A program made the translations under genes and the position numbers. The notes under the pieces were generated by a model, which saw only the letters and a list, made by a program, of their open reading frames with translations, ran no database searches and was not told where the DNA came from. A DNA stretch of 64,000 bases from assembly GCF_013385825.1 (NCBI RefSeq), contig NZ_JACAPG010000006.1, positions 62,001 through 126,000 of the forward strand. Direction: 5' to 3'. This document shows positions 17,330 through 27,616 of the stretch, piece after piece. The stretch comes from Pseudomonas reactans. GTDB taxonomy: Bacteria > Pseudomonadota > Gammaproteobacteria > Pseudomonadales > Pseudomonadaceae. Position 1 is the stretch's first letter, and each line of letters opens with the position of its first letter.

Positions 17330-19054
17330 TTAAAGGGTCTCGGATCCGGTCAGGCGCTTGATGGTGCCGCGCAGGATGGGGCTTTCGGGTTGTTCCTTGA
17401 GGAATTTTTCCCAGATCTGGCGTGCTTCGCGCTGTTTGCCATTGGCCCACAGCACTTCGCCCAGGTGAGCGGCGACTTCCTGGTCGGGGAAGCGCTCCAG
17501 CGCTTGGCGCAGCAAGCGTTCGGCTTCGTCGAGGTTGCCCAGGCGGTAATTCACCCAGCCCAGGCTGTCGAGTACGGCCGGGTCTTCCGGGTTGAGCTTG
17601 TGGGCTTGTTCGATCAACACCTTGGCTTCGTCATAACGCGTCGTGCGGTCGGACAAGGTGTAACCCAAGGCGTTGAGGGCCATGGCATTGTCCGGATCGC
17701 GCTTGATGATCAGGCGCAGGTCTTTTTCCATTTGCGCCAGGTCATTGCGTTTTTCCGCCTGCATGGCGCGGGTATACAGCAGGTTCAAATCGTCGGGGAA
17801 TTGCAACAAGGCTTGCTGCAGCAGTTTCCAGGCACGTTCACCCTGATTGTTGGCTGACAAGGTCTCAGCCTGGATCAGGTACAGCTGGATTGCATAGTCC
17901 GGCTCAGCGTCGCGCGCAGCGGCCAGGCGTTTTTCCGCCTCGTCGGTGCGACCGTTGCTCATCAGGATATCGGCCTGGCGCAACTGGGCAGGCAGGTAGT
18001 CATTGCCTGGGCCGACCTGGGCGTATTCGAGCAGGGCGGCCTGCGGGTCGTTGCGCTCCTCTGCGATACGGCCAAGGTTCAGGTGCGCCGAATCCACATG
18101 GCTTTCGCGCTGGATCAGCTCTTCCAGGTAACCCTTGGCCTCATCCCAGGCCTTGGCTTCCAGGCACACCAGTGCCAGGGAGTAGCGCAATTCGTCATCG
18201 TCCGGGTATTGCTGGACCAGGCTGGCGAACTGCACTTTGGCGTCCTCCATGCGGTCCTGCTCGACCAACATGCGCGCGTAGGTCAGGCGCAGGCGCTTGT
18301 CTTCCGGATACTTCTTGATGCTTTTTTCCAGCAGCGGAATCGCTTCCTTGCCGCGATTGAGATTCTGCAGCAGGCGCGCGCGCAGCAGGATAGGCGCGAT
18401 TTCGCCTTCTTCCGGTGGATTCTGCTCCAGCAGCTTCAGCGCGGCATCGGCTTCGTCATCCTGTTGCAGCAGCAAGGCCTTGCCGAAAATCAGTTGGCTG
18501 TTCTTCGGGTGTTTTTGCAGCAGGCGGTCGAAGCTCTTCATTAAACCGTTGCGCGTGTCCTGGTCAGTGTCGGCCGCCGACAACGCGAGAAAGTCGAAAT
18601 GCGTGTCGCCCTTGCCCTGCAGGACCTTCTCCATATAGACCATGGAGTCGTCATAGCGCCCGGCGCGTGCCAGTTGAACGGCCGCCGCGCGTTGTGCTTC
18701 CAGGTCGTCCGGTGCGTTCTTCGCCCAGATCAGCGAAGAGTCCAGCGCAGCCTGGTCGGCGCCCAGGTACTCGGCGATGCGGAACGCGCGCTCGGAAATT
18801 CCCGGATCCTGAGTGTTGATGGCCTGGGTCACGTAGTTATCCAGCGCAATGTCGAAACGATTGCGCTGGCCGGCGAGTTCCGCGGTCAGCAGGCTGTACA
18901 CCGTTTCTTCAGTGAACGAGGAATAAACCTTGGGCTTTTCAGGGGCGGGGGTGCTGTCTTCCACCGGCGGCGTACCGTCCGGCGACACGGGTGCCATGGC
19001 CTGGCAGCCGCTGAGGAAGACAAAAGCAAGGAGCAACGCGGAAGATCTATTCAT
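17330..19054 (-). CDS. TPR-repeat lipoprotein
   Basis: A 574-residue protein with a lipoprotein signal ([10 protein letters not shown]) followed by a long array of tetratricopeptide repeats, for example [26 protein letters not shown] near the C-terminus. It is the first gene of the lolB-ispE operon. Such proteins are scaffolds in the periplasm or at the outer membrane. I do not know a specific partner, and its constant link with lolB suggests envelope work, which is inference. Confidence 0.85.
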   Translation of the reverse strand: MNRSSALLLAFVFLSGCQAMAPVSPDGTPPVEDSTPAPEKPKVYSSFTEETVYSLLTAELAGQRNRFDIALDNYVTQAINTQDPGISERAFRIAEYLGADQAALDSSLIWAKNAPDDLEAQRAAAVQLARAGRYDDSMVYMEKVLQGKGDTHFDFLALSAADTDQDTRNGLMKSFDRLLQKHPKNSQLIFGKALLLQQDDEADAALKLLEQNPPEEGEIAPILLRARLLQNLNRGKEAIPLLEKSIKKYPEDKRLRLTYARMLVEQDRMEDAKVQFASLVQQYPDDDELRYSLALVCLEAKAWDEAKGYLEELIQRESHVDSAHLNLGRIAEERNDPQAALLEYAQVGPGNDYLPAQLRQADILMSNGRTDEAEKRLAAARDAEPDYAIQLYLIQAETLSANNQGERAWKLLQQALLQFPDDLNLLYTRAMQAEKRNDLAQMEKDLRLIIKRDPDNAMALNALGYTLSDRTTRYDEAKVLIEQAHKLNPEDPAVLDSLGWVNYRLGNLDEAERLLRQALERFPDQEVAAHLGEVLWANGKQREARQIWEKFLKEQPESPILRGTIKRLTGSETL

Positions 19055-19236
19055 ATAGGAAGAGGACGACTAACCTGCGGTCGGATCATCATGACACAAG
19101 CCTTCGGCCAAACATAACCGAGTCTCAATGGGTGCCTTTATAGACACAAGGCATTAGGACAATAGCTTACGGTGGTTGTTCTGAATCTTTCGAAGTAGGA
19201 CAATTGTCGGCTTCCCGACATCATCAGCGATATTGA

Positions 19237-20526
19237 ATGGCCTTCCTCGCACTCGGTATTAACCACAAGACTGCCTCCGTAGACGTGCGCGAGCGCGTAG
19301 CGTTTACGCCAGAGCAGTTGGTTGAGGCCTTGCAGCAGCTCTGCCGGCTCACCGACAGTCGCGAAGCTGCGATCCTTTCGACCTGCAATCGCAGCGAGCT
19401 TTATATAGAGCAGGAACATCTTTCAGCGGATGTCGTACTGCGCTGGCTGGCCGATTACCACCATTTGAGCCTCGACGACCTGCGCGCCAGCGCTTATGTG
19501 CACGAAGAGGATGCGGCAGTTCGTCACATGATGCGTGTGGCAGCCGGTCTCGATTCGCTGGTGTTGGGCGAACCGCAGATCCTCGGTCAGATGAAATCCG
19601 CCTACGCCGTGGCGCGTGAGGCCGGCACCGTCGGCCCGCTGCTGGGCCGGCTGTTCCAGGCGACGTTCAATTCCGCCAAGCAGGTCCGCACCGACACCGC
19701 CATTGGCGAAAACCCGGTGTCCGTGGCGTTTGCGGCCGTCAGCCTGGCCAAACAGATTTTCAGTGACTTGCAACGCAGCCAGGCCCTGCTGATCGGCGCC
19801 GGTGAGACCATCACCCTGGTCGCCCGCCACCTGCACGATCTGGGCGTGAAGCGTATTGTTGTCGCCAACCGCACCCTGGAGCGTGCAAGCATCCTTGCCG
19901 AGCAGTTCGGCGCGCATGCCGTGTTGCTGGCAGATATCCCGGCCGAACTGGTGCGCAGCGATATCGTCATCAGCTCCACCGCCAGCCAGTTGCCGATCCT
20001 GGGCAAGGGCGCGGTCGAGAGCGCATTGAAGCTGCGCAAACACAAACCGATCTTTATGGTGGATATCGCCGTTCCTCGGGATATCGAACCCGAAGTCGGC
20101 GAGTTGGACGACGTTTACCTCTATAGCGTCGACGATCTGCACGAAGTGGTCGCCGAAAACCTCAAGAGCCGCCAGGGCGCCGCCCAGGCTGCCGAAGAGA
20201 TGGTCAGCACGGGTGCCGAAGACTTCATGGTGCGCCTGCGCGAACTGGCGGCGGTGGATGTGCTCAAGGCGTATCGTCAGCAGGGTGAACGCCTGCGCGA
20301 CGAGGAACTGATCAAGGCCCAGCGCTTGTTGGCCAACGGCAGCAGCGCCGAAGAAGTGCTGATGCAACTGGCCCGCGGCCTCACCAACAAACTGCTCCAC
20401 GCGCCCAGCGTACAATTGAAAAAGCTTACCGCCGAAGGCCGCCTCGATGCGCTGGCCATGGCCCAGGAACTCTTTGCCCTCGGTGAGGGCGCGTCAGATA
20501 GCTCTTCGGATAAAAAACCGCAATGA
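19237..20526 (+). CDS. hemA: glutamyl-tRNA reductase
   Basis: A 429-residue GluTR, first enzyme of the C5 route to 5-aminolevulinate and haem. The catalytic Cys lies in STCNRSELY near residue 50, with an NADPH-binding domain in the middle ([16 protein letters not shown]) and a C-terminal dimerisation helix. It starts an operon with prfA, whose ATG overlaps the hemA stop by four bases. The 182-base gap to the divergent TPR gene must hold promoters for both. Confidence 0.98.
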   Translation: MAFLALGINHKTASVDVRERVAFTPEQLVEALQQLCRLTDSREAAILSTCNRSELYIEQEHLSADVVLRWLADYHHLSLDDLRASAYVHEEDAAVRHMMRVAAGLDSLVLGEPQILGQMKSAYAVAREAGTVGPLLGRLFQATFNSAKQVRTDTAIGENPVSVAFAAVSLAKQIFSDLQRSQALLIGAGETITLVARHLHDLGVKRIVVANRTLERASILAEQFGAHAVLLADIPAELVRSDIVISSTASQLPILGKGAVESALKLRKHKPIFMVDIAVPRDIEPEVGELDDVYLYSVDDLHEVVAENLKSRQGAAQAAEEMVSTGAEDFMVRLRELAAVDVLKAYRQQGERLRDEELIKAQRLLANGSSAEEVLMQLARGLTNKLLHAPSVQLKKLTAEGRLDALAMAQELFALGEGASDSSSDKKPQ

Positions 20527-21605
20527 AAGCGTCACTGCTCAATAAACTGGACGTGCTCCAGGACCGTTTCGAAGAACTGACCGCCTTGCTTGGCGATGGC
20601 GAAGTCATCTCTGATCAGACCAAATTCCGTACGTATTCCAAGGAATACGCGGAAGTTGAGCCGATTGTGACCACCTATGGGCAGTGGCTTAAAACCCAGG
20701 CCGACCTCGAAGGCGCCCAGGCGCTGCTCAAGGATAGCGACCCGGACATGCGTGAAATGGCCGTGGAAGAAGTCCGCGAAGCCAAGGAAAAGCTGGCTGC
20801 GCTGGAAGGCGATCTGCAACGCATGCTGCTGCCCAAGGACCCGAATGACGGGCGCAACGTGTTCCTCGAAATCCGGGCCGGCACTGGCGGCGACGAGGCG
20901 GCGATCTTCTCCGGCGACCTGTTCCGCATGTATTCGCGCTACGCCGAACGTCGCGGCTGGCGTGTGGAGATCTTGTCCGAGAACGAAGGCGAACACGGCG
21001 GTTATAAAGAAGTCATCGCGCGGGTCGAAGGCGACAATGTCTACGGCAAGCTCAAATTCGAGTCCGGTGCGCACCGTGTACAACGCGTCCCCGCCACGGA
21101 ATCCCAAGGCCGCATCCACACCTCGGCGTGTACTGTCGCGGTGTTGCCTGAGCCGGACGAGCAAGAAGCCATCGAGATCAACCCGGCCGACCTGCGCGTC
21201 GACACCTACCGCTCGTCGGGCGCTGGCGGTCAGCACGTCAACAAGACCGACTCCGCCATCCGCATCACTCACTTGCCGTCGGGCATCGTGGTGGAGTGCC
21301 AGGAAGAGCGTTCCCAGCACAAGAACCGTGCGCGGGCCATGTCCTGGCTGTCGGCCAAGCTCAACGACCAGCAGACCAGCGCCGCCGCCAACGCGATTGC
21401 CAGCGAGCGCAAGCTGTTGGTCGGCTCGGGCGACCGCTCCGAGCGCATCCGCACCTACAACTTTGCCCAGGGCCGGGTCACCGACCACCGGGTCAACCTC
21501 ACGCTTTACTCCCTGGACGAGATTCTCGCCGGTGGCGTAGACGCCGTGATCGAGCCATTGCTCGCCGAATACCAGGCGGATCAACTCGCGGCGATAGGTG
21601 AATAA
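20523..21605 (+). CDS. prfA: peptide chain release factor 1
   Basis: A 360-residue RF1, which ends translation at UAA and UAG. The stop-codon-reading PAT tripeptide is in [10 protein letters not shown] and the catalytic GGQ in [11 protein letters not shown]. The start overlaps hemA. It is followed directly by prmC, whose product methylates the Gln of GGQ, so substrate and modifying enzyme are co-expressed. Confidence 0.98.
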   Translation: MKASLLNKLDVLQDRFEELTALLGDGEVISDQTKFRTYSKEYAEVEPIVTTYGQWLKTQADLEGAQALLKDSDPDMREMAVEEVREAKEKLAALEGDLQRMLLPKDPNDGRNVFLEIRAGTGGDEAAIFSGDLFRMYSRYAERRGWRVEILSENEGEHGGYKEVIARVEGDNVYGKLKFESGAHRVQRVPATESQGRIHTSACTVAVLPEPDEQEAIEINPADLRVDTYRSSGAGGQHVNKTDSAIRITHLPSGIVVECQEERSQHKNRARAMSWLSAKLNDQQTSAAANAIASERKLLVGSGDRSERIRTYNFAQGRVTDHRVNLTLYSLDEILAGGVDAVIEPLLAEYQADQLAAIGE

Positions 21606-22436
21606 ATGACCATCATCGCCAGCCTGCTGCGCGCCGCTGACCTTCCGGATTCGCCCACCGCGCGTCTGGATGCCGAATTGTTGCTGGCGGCGGCCCTGGG
21701 CAAGTCGCGCAGCTACTTGCACACCTGGCCCGAGAAAATCGTCACCAGTGAAGACGCGCTGACTTTTGCCGGCTACCTGCAACGTCGTCGTGGCGGTGAG
21801 CCGGTGGCGTATATCCTCGGCCAGCAGGGTTTTTGGAAGCTGGACCTGGAGGTCGCGCCCCACACGCTGATCCCGCGTCCGGACACTGAATTGCTGGTGG
21901 AAGCTGCCCTGGAATTGTTGCCGGCCACGCCCGCCAAGGTCCTCGACCTGGGCACCGGCAGCGGCGCCATCGCCCTGGCCCTGGCCAGCGAGCGCCCGGC
22001 CTGGCACGTCACCGCCGTCGACCGTGTGCTGGAAGCGGTGGCCTTGGCCGAGCGCAATCGTCAAAGGCTGCACCTTAATAACGCGACGGTGCTGAACAGC
22101 CATTGGTTCAGCGCCCTGCAAGGTCATACCTATGACCTGATCATCAGTAATCCGCCGTACATTGCCGCCAACGATCCGCACCTGGTGGCGGGCGATGTGC
22201 GCTTTGAGCCAGCCAGTGCATTGGTGGCTGGCCATGACGGGTTGGACGACTTGCGCTTGATCATCAAACAAGCCCCCGCCCACCTGAATGCCGGTGGCCG
22301 GTTGTTGCTGGAGCATGGTTACGACCAGGCACCGGCCGTGCGCGACCTGCTGTTGAGTGAAGGCTTTGAAGAGGTTCACAGCCGCATCGACCTCGGCGGC
22401 CACGAGCGCATCACCCTGGGACGTCGGCCGTGCTGA
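21606..22436 (+). CDS. prmC: release factor glutamine methyltransferase PrmC/HemK
   Basis: A 276-residue SAM methyltransferase that methylates Gln in the GGQ motif of release factors. The SAM loop is LDLGTGSGAIALALA and the catalytic signature NPPY is in LIISNPPYIAAND. It begins at the base following the prfA stop and overlaps moeB by seven bases. Confidence 0.97.
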   Translation: MTIIASLLRAADLPDSPTARLDAELLLAAALGKSRSYLHTWPEKIVTSEDALTFAGYLQRRRGGEPVAYILGQQGFWKLDLEVAPHTLIPRPDTELLVEAALELLPATPAKVLDLGTGSGAIALALASERPAWHVTAVDRVLEAVALAERNRQRLHLNNATVLNSHWFSALQGHTYDLIISNPPYIAANDPHLVAGDVRFEPASALVAGHDGLDDLRLIIKQAPAHLNAGGRLLLEHGYDQAPAVRDLLLSEGFEEVHSRIDLGGHERITLGRRPC

Positions 22437-23185
22437 CCGATCAGGAGCTGTTGCGCTATAGCCGACAGATTCTGTTGCAGCATGTCGACATCGACGGCCA
22501 ATTGCGCCTGAAACATGGCCGTGCCTTGATCGTCGGCCTCGGTGGCCTGGGCGCGCCCGTTGCGCTGTACCTGGCGGCGGCGGGCGTGGGCGAACTGCAT
22601 CTGGCGGACTTCGACACTGTCGACCTGACCAACCTGCAACGCCAGATCATCCACGACACCGACAGTGTCGGGCAGACAAAGGTCGACTCGGCCCTGCGCC
22701 GCCTGACGGCCATCAACCCTGAAATCACGTTGATTGCCCATCGCACCGCGCTGGATGCCGACACACTGGCAGCAGCGGTCGAAGCGGTGGACGTGGTGCT
22801 TGATTGCAGCGACAACTTTTCCACCCGCGAAGCGGTCAACGCGGCTTGCGTCGCGGCCGGCAAACCTTTGATCAGCGGTGCGGCGATTCGCCTTGAAGGG
22901 CAACTGTCGGTGTTCGACCCGCGCCGTGAAGAGAGCCCGTGCTACCACTGTTTATATGGGCACGGCAGCGACACCGAACTCACCTGCAGCGAAGCTGGCG
23001 TGGTCGGCCCGCTGGTAGGGCTGGTTGGCAGCCTGCAAGCGTTGGAAGCCTTGAAATTGCTGGCCGGTTTCGGCGAGCCGCTGGTAGGCCGACTTTTGCT
23101 GATCGATGCTTTGACCACGCGCTTTCGCGAGTTGCGCGTCAAACGTGACCCCGGTTGCAGCGTGTGCGGGACGCAACATGGATAA
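22430..23185 (+). CDS. moeB: molybdopterin-synthase adenylyltransferase MoeB-like (E1-like)
   Basis: A 251-residue ThiF/MoeB-family enzyme that adenylates the C-terminus of a ubiquitin-like sulfur carrier. The ATP loop is [19 protein letters not shown]. Two Cys pairs (PCYHC and GCSVC) form the zinc site. It lies in a hemA-prfA-prmC-moeB-murI run that is conserved in pseudomonads. From sequence alone it could serve MoaD or ThiS; the name follows the conserved locus. Confidence 0.93.
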   Translation: MLTDQELLRYSRQILLQHVDIDGQLRLKHGRALIVGLGGLGAPVALYLAAAGVGELHLADFDTVDLTNLQRQIIHDTDSVGQTKVDSALRRLTAINPEITLIAHRTALDADTLAAAVEAVDVVLDCSDNFSTREAVNAACVAAGKPLISGAAIRLEGQLSVFDPRREESPCYHCLYGHGSDTELTCSEAGVVGPLVGLVGSLQALEALKLLAGFGEPLVGRLLLIDALTTRFRELRVKRDPGCSVCGTQHG

Positions 23186-23972
23186 GGGCGCGCCGATCGG
23201 TGTGTTCGACTCCGGTATCGGCGGATTGACCGTGCTGGAGGAAATCCAGCAACTGCTGCCCCACGAATCACTGCTGTACGTGGCCGATTGCGGGCACATC
23301 CCCTACGGCGAGAAAAGCCCGGCATTTATTCTTGAGCGCTCGCGGCGGGTGGCGGCGTTTTTCCGGGAGCAGGGCGCCAAGGCGTTCGTGATTGCCTGTA
23401 ATACCGCCACCGTCGCCGCTGTCGCCGACCTGCGCCTGGATTTTCCCGATTGGCCGCTGGTGGGCATGGAGCCCGCCGTCAAGCCCGCAGCCGCCGCGAC
23501 TCGCAGTGGCGTCGTCGGGGTGCTTGCCACCACCGGCACGCTGCAAAGCGCCAAGTTTGCTGCCTTGCTCGACCGTTTCGCCACCGATGTGAAGGTCATC
23601 ACCCAGCCGTGCCCGGGCCTGGTCGAGCTGATTGAAAGCGGTGACCTGACCAGCCCAGCCCTGCGCCAGATGTTGCAGGGTTACATCGAACCGCTGCTCA
23701 GCGCCGGCTGCGACACCATCATTCTTGGTTGCACCCACTATCCCTTCCTCAAGCCACTCCTGGCGCAGATGCTGCCCCCCAGCATCATTCTCATCGACAC
23801 CGGCGCCGCCGTGGCCCGTCAGCTCAAGCGTCTGCTGGACGAGCGCGACCTGCTGGCCGCCGGCAATCCTGAACCCGCGCAGTTCTGGACCAGTGGCGAT
23901 GTGTATCACCTAAGAAATATCCTACCGACACTATGGAAATATCCGGGCGTTGTGCGAAGCTTCGCTTCGTGA
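23178..23972 (+). CDS. murI: glutamate racemase
   Basis: A 264-residue racemase that supplies D-glutamate for peptidoglycan. The two catalytic Cys are in ACNTATV and GCTHYP. I chose the ATG at 23178 ([16 protein letters not shown]), which overlaps the moeB end by eight bases; a longer reading adds 11 residues that do not belong to the family. Confidence 0.97.
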   Translation: MDKGAPIGVFDSGIGGLTVLEEIQQLLPHESLLYVADCGHIPYGEKSPAFILERSRRVAAFFREQGAKAFVIACNTATVAAVADLRLDFPDWPLVGMEPAVKPAAAATRSGVVGVLATTGTLQSAKFAALLDRFATDVKVITQPCPGLVELIESGDLTSPALRQMLQGYIEPLLSAGCDTIILGCTHYPFLKPLLAQMLPPSIILIDTGAAVARQLKRLLDERDLLAAGNPEPAQFWTSGDVYHLRNILPTLWKYPGVVRSFAS

Positions 23973-24084
23973 AAAATTCGTGAAATACCGGCGTTATAAG
24001 CTGGAACTTCTGACTACACGCCAGCTTCTATAGCGAGATTGCCTGTAAAAAATCCTATAACTTCGTTTGGAAAGGATGTTTCTT

Positions 24085-24603
24085 ATGAAGCGCTTGTTCT
24101 GTTTGGCCGCGATTGCGGCCGTTGTAGTGGGGCACTCTGTTTCGGCGCAGGCCGCTGGCCTGGAGTTCGGTGTGGGGAGCACCAGCGATTCGACCATGAC
24201 CTATCGGTTGGGGCTGACCTCGGACTGGGACAAAAGCTGGTGGCAGAGCGATACCGGTCGATTGACCGGCTACTGGAGCGGCGCCTACACCTATTGGGAC
24301 GGTGACAAGCGCTCCAGCGTCAGCAGCCTGTCGTTCTCGCCGGTGTTTGTGTACGAGTTTGCGGGGGAGAAGGTCAAGCCGTACATCGAAGCCGGGATTG
24401 GCGTGGCGGTGTTCTCGCGCACTAAAGTGGAAGACAACAACATCGGCCAGGCCTTCCAGTTCGAAGACCGTTTGGGTTTCGGCCTGCGCTTCGCGGGCGG
24501 ACATGAAGTGGGAATTCGTGCCACGCATTATTCCAACGCGGGCATCAGCAGCAATAACGATGGGGTAGAGAGCTACTCGGTGCACTACACCCTACCGCTC
24601 TAA
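24085..24603 (+). CDS. pagL: acyloxyacyl hydrolase PagL (lipid A 3-O-deacylase)
   Basis: A 172-residue outer-membrane beta-barrel with a signal peptide ending SAQA. The catalytic His-Ser pair is in ATHYSNAG near the C-terminus, and the protein ends in an alternating aromatic strand (SYSVHYTLPL) typical of barrels. PagL removes the 3-linked acyl chain of lipid A and so alters immune detection and membrane behaviour. Start at 24085 chosen because GGAAAGG lies in front of it and the signal peptide begins there (MKRLF). Confidence 0.9.
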   Translation: MKRLFCLAAIAAVVVGHSVSAQAAGLEFGVGSTSDSTMTYRLGLTSDWDKSWWQSDTGRLTGYWSGAYTYWDGDKRSSVSSLSFSPVFVYEFAGEKVKPYIEAGIGVAVFSRTKVEDNNIGQAFQFEDRLGFGLRFAGGHEVGIRATHYSNAGISSNNDGVESYSVHYTLPL

Positions 24604-24616
24604 ACACACCTCTCAC

Positions 24617-24703
24617 TGTAGGAGCCGGCTCGCCGGCGATGCAGACACCTCGGTCTATCAGTGACACCGAGATGATGCTATCGCCGGCAAGCCGGCTCCT
24701 ACA
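24617..24703. repeat. REP doublet (REPIN), GGAGCCGGCT type
   Basis: Two REP arms (TGTAGGAGCCGGCTCGCCGG and its inverse) face each other across a spacer of about 40 bases. The copy at 55377-55463 has nearly the same arms and a related spacer, showing the doublet spread as one unit. It lies between convergent pagL and the YkgJ gene. Confidence 0.9.
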
Positions 24704-24716
24704 GGATGTCGTTCAA

Positions 24717-25022
24717 TCAGCGGTAGGCCGTAGCGATCCCTTCGCGCTCGGTCAGGCATTCCGGCGCCCCCATCTCAAACTCCCGGCAGATCAGCGGCCG
24801 TCGCTCATAGATCGTGCACATCATCGTGTCCCGATCCAGCGCTGCGCACCAGCCGTCGTCCAGGCGCAGCATCACTTCGCCGCCCCAGTCATCGGTGTCG
24901 ATATAGCGCTCCGGCACGCCAGTGTCGGTGATCAGCATGACTTCCAGTTGGCAGCAGCAAGCCGCGCAGGTCGAGCAGGTGACCGCGGATTCGGTGATTT
25001 GGGTGTGAGGGATGTTGGTCAT
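24717..25022 (-). CDS. YkgJ-family cysteine-cluster protein
   Basis: A 101-residue protein with two Cys groups: CSTCAACCC near the start and single Cys in WCAALDRDTMMCTIYERRPLICREFE. This is the YkgJ (CxxCxxxCC) pattern, thought to hold zinc or an iron-sulfur cluster. No function is known to me. It is a short single gene between pagL and the light-response operon. Confidence 0.85.
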   Translation of the reverse strand: MTNIPHTQITESAVTCSTCAACCCQLEVMLITDTGVPERYIDTDDWGGEVMLRLDDGWCAALDRDTMMCTIYERRPLICREFEMGAPECLTEREGIATAYR

Positions 25023-25076
25023 AGGCGCGCAGTGTAAGGCAAGCGGGTGACGCAGGTGTGAAACGACTGACAGACG

Positions 25077-25556
25077 TCAGCGCGCCAGCCGGTGCAGGCC
25101 TACAAACACCGCCGTCCACAGCAGCGCCAGTAAGGCCATCGTGGGTGTCAGGCCGAAACCGAACTGCACGCCGGCCAACTGGCTACCGGCATAGTAAGAG
25201 AGCGGGCCGCCTACTGCGCCAAGTAAAGCCGCACGCCACCACGGGCGCGCGCTCCAGGCCAGGCAATGGCGCAACGTGGTCGCCAGCAACGCCCATAACA
25301 GGATCAGCCACAAAGGAATCAGCGGGCCCGGCTCAGTGAAATGAAACACACCCAGCGTGCGCAACACCGTATCCAGCAGTGTGCCCATTACCGTCACGCG
25401 GAGGATCAGACCGCCGTCTTCCGCCCATGAACTTATCCACAGCAGATGAATGGCGAGTACGGCCAGCCCTACCAGTAGCCACACGCTGTCACCGCCGAGT
25501 ACGCAAGCAAACCAACCGCACTGAAACAGCACGGCATTGGCCAGCGTCTTAAGCAC
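25077..25556 (-). CDS. DUF2878 inner-membrane protein
   Basis: A 159-residue protein of about five membrane helices with family blocks LFQCGWFACVLGG and ILRVTVMGTLLDTVL. It is the last of nine genes in the photolyase operon. The GTG at 25556 lies inside the end of the methyltransferase gene (eight-base overlap), which fixes the start; a longer ATG reading runs into that gene. No biochemical role is known to me, but the gene travels with DUF1365 and CFA-type genes. Confidence 0.85.
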   Translation of the reverse strand: MLKTLANAVLFQCGWFACVLGGDSVWLLVGLAVLAIHLLWISSWAEDGGLILRVTVMGTLLDTVLRTLGVFHFTEPGPLIPLWLILLWALLATTLRHCLAWSARPWWRAALLGAVGGPLSYYAGSQLAGVQFGFGLTPTMALLALLWTAVFVGLHRLAR

Positions 25557-26820
25557 TGAAGCGTCCGAGCAGCGGCGGGTTGATCGCGGACGGCTTGGCC
25601 AGCAGCAATTGCGCGGTGCCGATGGTGCGTTCCATAAAACCACCTTCGCAGTAGCACAGGTAAAACTCCCACAGCCGCAGGAAGTATTCGTCGTAGCCCA
25701 ACTCCGCAAGGCGGCTGTGGGCGCGGCGAAAGTTTTCATGCCACAGGCGCAAGGTCCGCGCGTAGTGCAGGCCGAAGTCTTCCATGTGCAGCAGGTTCAT
25801 ATCGGTGTCGCGGCTAACGACCTGTAGCATCTTTTGCACACAGGGCAGGGCGCCGCCCGGAAAGATGTAGCGCTGGATAAAGTCGACGTTGGTTTTCGCC
25901 TGTTCGTAGCGCTGGTCGCGAATGGTGATGGCTTGCAGCAGCATCAAGCCGTCGCTCTTGAGCAGGTGCGCGCACTGTTTAAAGTAGGTTGGCAGAAAGC
26001 GATGGCCCACCGCCTCGATCATCTCAATCGACACCAACTTGTCGTACTGGCCAGTAAGGTCACGGTAATCCTGCAGCAGCAGCGTGACCTGCTCTTGCAA
26101 GCCCAGGGCTGCGATGCGTTTTTCGGTGTAGGCGAACTGCTCCTTGGACAGGGTCGTGGTGGTGACTTTGCAGCCATAATGCTGCGCGGCGTACAGCGCC
26201 ATACTGCCCCAGCCGGTGCCGATTTCCAGCAGGTGATCGCTGGGCTTGAGCGCCAACTTCTGGCAGATGCGCTCCAGCTTGTTCAATTGCGCCTGTTCCA
26301 GGGTGTCGTCGGCGGTCAGGAATTGCGCCGCCGAGTACATCATGGTCGGGTCGAGGAATTCTTCGAACAGGTCATTGCCCAGGTCATAGTGGGCGGCGAT
26401 GTTCTTCTGCGAACCCTTGCGTGTATTGCGATTGAGCCAGTGCAGGCCCTGGGTGAACGGACGGGCCAGGCGAGCGAGGCCGCCTTCCATTGCGTCGAGC
26501 ACATCGAGGTTGCTGACCATCACGCGAACCACGGCCGTAAGGTCCGGGCTGCTCCAGTAACCGTGGATAAATGCCTCGCCGGCACCGATGGAACCGTTGG
26601 CCGCCACCAGGCCCCACACGGCCGAATCAAGGATCTGGATTTCGCCCAGCAGGTGCGCTTCGCGTGCGCCGAAGACCTGCCGCTCGCCGTCTTCGATCAC
26701 CACCAACTGACCATGGCGCAATTGGCTGAGTTGACGCAGCACGGCCTTGCGCAGCAGCGCGGCAGTCATGCCGTTGACGTTCAGGCGATGGGTCTTGACC
26801 GATAAGCTAGGGGATTTCAT
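25549..26820 (-). CDS. cyclopropane-fatty-acyl-phospholipid synthase family methyltransferase
   Basis: A 423-residue SAM-dependent methyltransferase of the CFA synthase family. The SAM loop is LLEIGTGWGSMALYAA, with the later block VSIEMIEAVGHRFLPTYF. These enzymes methylate the double bonds of membrane phospholipid chains, giving cyclopropane or methyl-branched acids. The start at 26820 overlaps the DUF1365 stop. Related enzymes in the singlet-oxygen regulon of Rhodobacter help make furan fatty acids, from memory, so the product here may not be a cyclopropane. Not to be taken as the main chromosomal cfa without comparison. Confidence 0.88.
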   Translation of the reverse strand: MKSPSLSVKTHRLNVNGMTAALLRKAVLRQLSQLRHGQLVVIEDGERQVFGAREAHLLGEIQILDSAVWGLVAANGSIGAGEAFIHGYWSSPDLTAVVRVMVSNLDVLDAMEGGLARLARPFTQGLHWLNRNTRKGSQKNIAAHYDLGNDLFEEFLDPTMMYSAAQFLTADDTLEQAQLNKLERICQKLALKPSDHLLEIGTGWGSMALYAAQHYGCKVTTTTLSKEQFAYTEKRIAALGLQEQVTLLLQDYRDLTGQYDKLVSIEMIEAVGHRFLPTYFKQCAHLLKSDGLMLLQAITIRDQRYEQAKTNVDFIQRYIFPGGALPCVQKMLQVVSRDTDMNLLHMEDFGLHYARTLRLWHENFRRAHSRLAELGYDEYFLRLWEFYLCYCEGGFMERTIGTAQLLLAKPSAINPPLLGRFSA

Positions 26821-27616
26821 GGCGGCGATCCTTGGAGTACCCGACTGCAGTGCGAGAGGCGCCATCGGCGGCCCGGTGGGGAAAAATCGGTGTGCGTTTG
26901 AGCAACAGGCGCAAGGCCTGCCAATAGATCGCGAGACACGTCTTGGCGGTCATCCACGGAAAGCGCCATAGGTAGCGGTGCAGGCTGGCACGGTTCAGCG
27001 TCTCTTTCTGCAGGCTCAAGGTGGCATCGAAGACTTTCAATTCGCCCTGCCAGTCGGCCATGTGCACGCCGAGTTTGGCGGCAGGCGGGCTGAAGCTCAT
27101 GCGGTACTCCAGATCGCGCGGCAAGAACGGCGACACATGGAAGGCCTTGGCCACGGCGAAATGCTGGTGTTCATCCGCGCCCAAAGCCTGGGCCGGCAGC
27201 ACGTAGTGATAACGCTCGCGCCACGGGGTGTTGGTCACTTCACACAGGATCGCGGCCAGACGTCCGTCGGCCTCGAAGCAGTAGAAGAAACTCACGGGGT
27301 TAAAAGCCAGGCCCCAACTGCGGGCCTGGGTCAGTAGGCAGATAACGCCCTGGGGTGTACGCCCCAGTGCCTTGCCGACTTCCTGGCGCACGGCATCGCT
27401 CAAGCTGATGCCGGTGCGCGTCAATTCACGCAGATAGTCCTGCTGGCGAAAACCGAAGGGCGCCAGGCGGCTACGCCCGGCCAGGGGCGAAAGGCCAAGC
27501 ACTTCGTGTTCTTCGCTCAAATCCAGGTACAGCAAGCCGATGCGGTAGCGAAAGGCATGGGCCTTGGGCGCAAACCGGCGATGGGCAATCCAGCCGCTGT
27601 ACAGGGCGCTGTTCAC
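26807..27616 (-). CDS. DUF1365 protein
   Basis: A 269-residue protein of the DUF1365 family, starting NSALYSGWIAHRRFAPKAHAFRYRIG, with the core blocks FNPVSFFYCF, EVTNTPWRERYHYVLP and KAFHVSPFLP. The last two resemble parts of lipid-binding folds, but the function is unknown. The GTG at 27616 overlaps the TGA of the FAD gene upstream, fixing the start. It is consistently linked to the FAD amine oxidase and CFA-type methyltransferase, suggesting work on fatty acids. Confidence 0.88.
   Translation of the reverse strand: MNSALYSGWIAHRRFAPKAHAFRYRIGLLYLDLSEEHEVLGLSPLAGRSRLAPFGFRQQDYLRELTRTGISLSDAVRQEVGKALGRTPQGVICLLTQARSWGLAFNPVSFFYCFEADGRLAAILCEVTNTPWRERYHYVLPAQALGADEHQHFAVAKAFHVSPFLPRDLEYRMSFSPPAAKLGVHMADWQGELKVFDATLSLQKETLNRASLHRYLWRFPWMTAKTCLAIYWQALRLLLKRTPIFPHRAADGASRTAVGYSKDRRHEIP

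Noticed and set aside
24617..24703. Short repeats as a CRISPR array
   Set aside because: There are only two inverted arms with a single spacer, and the same doublet appears elsewhere; this is a REP doublet.
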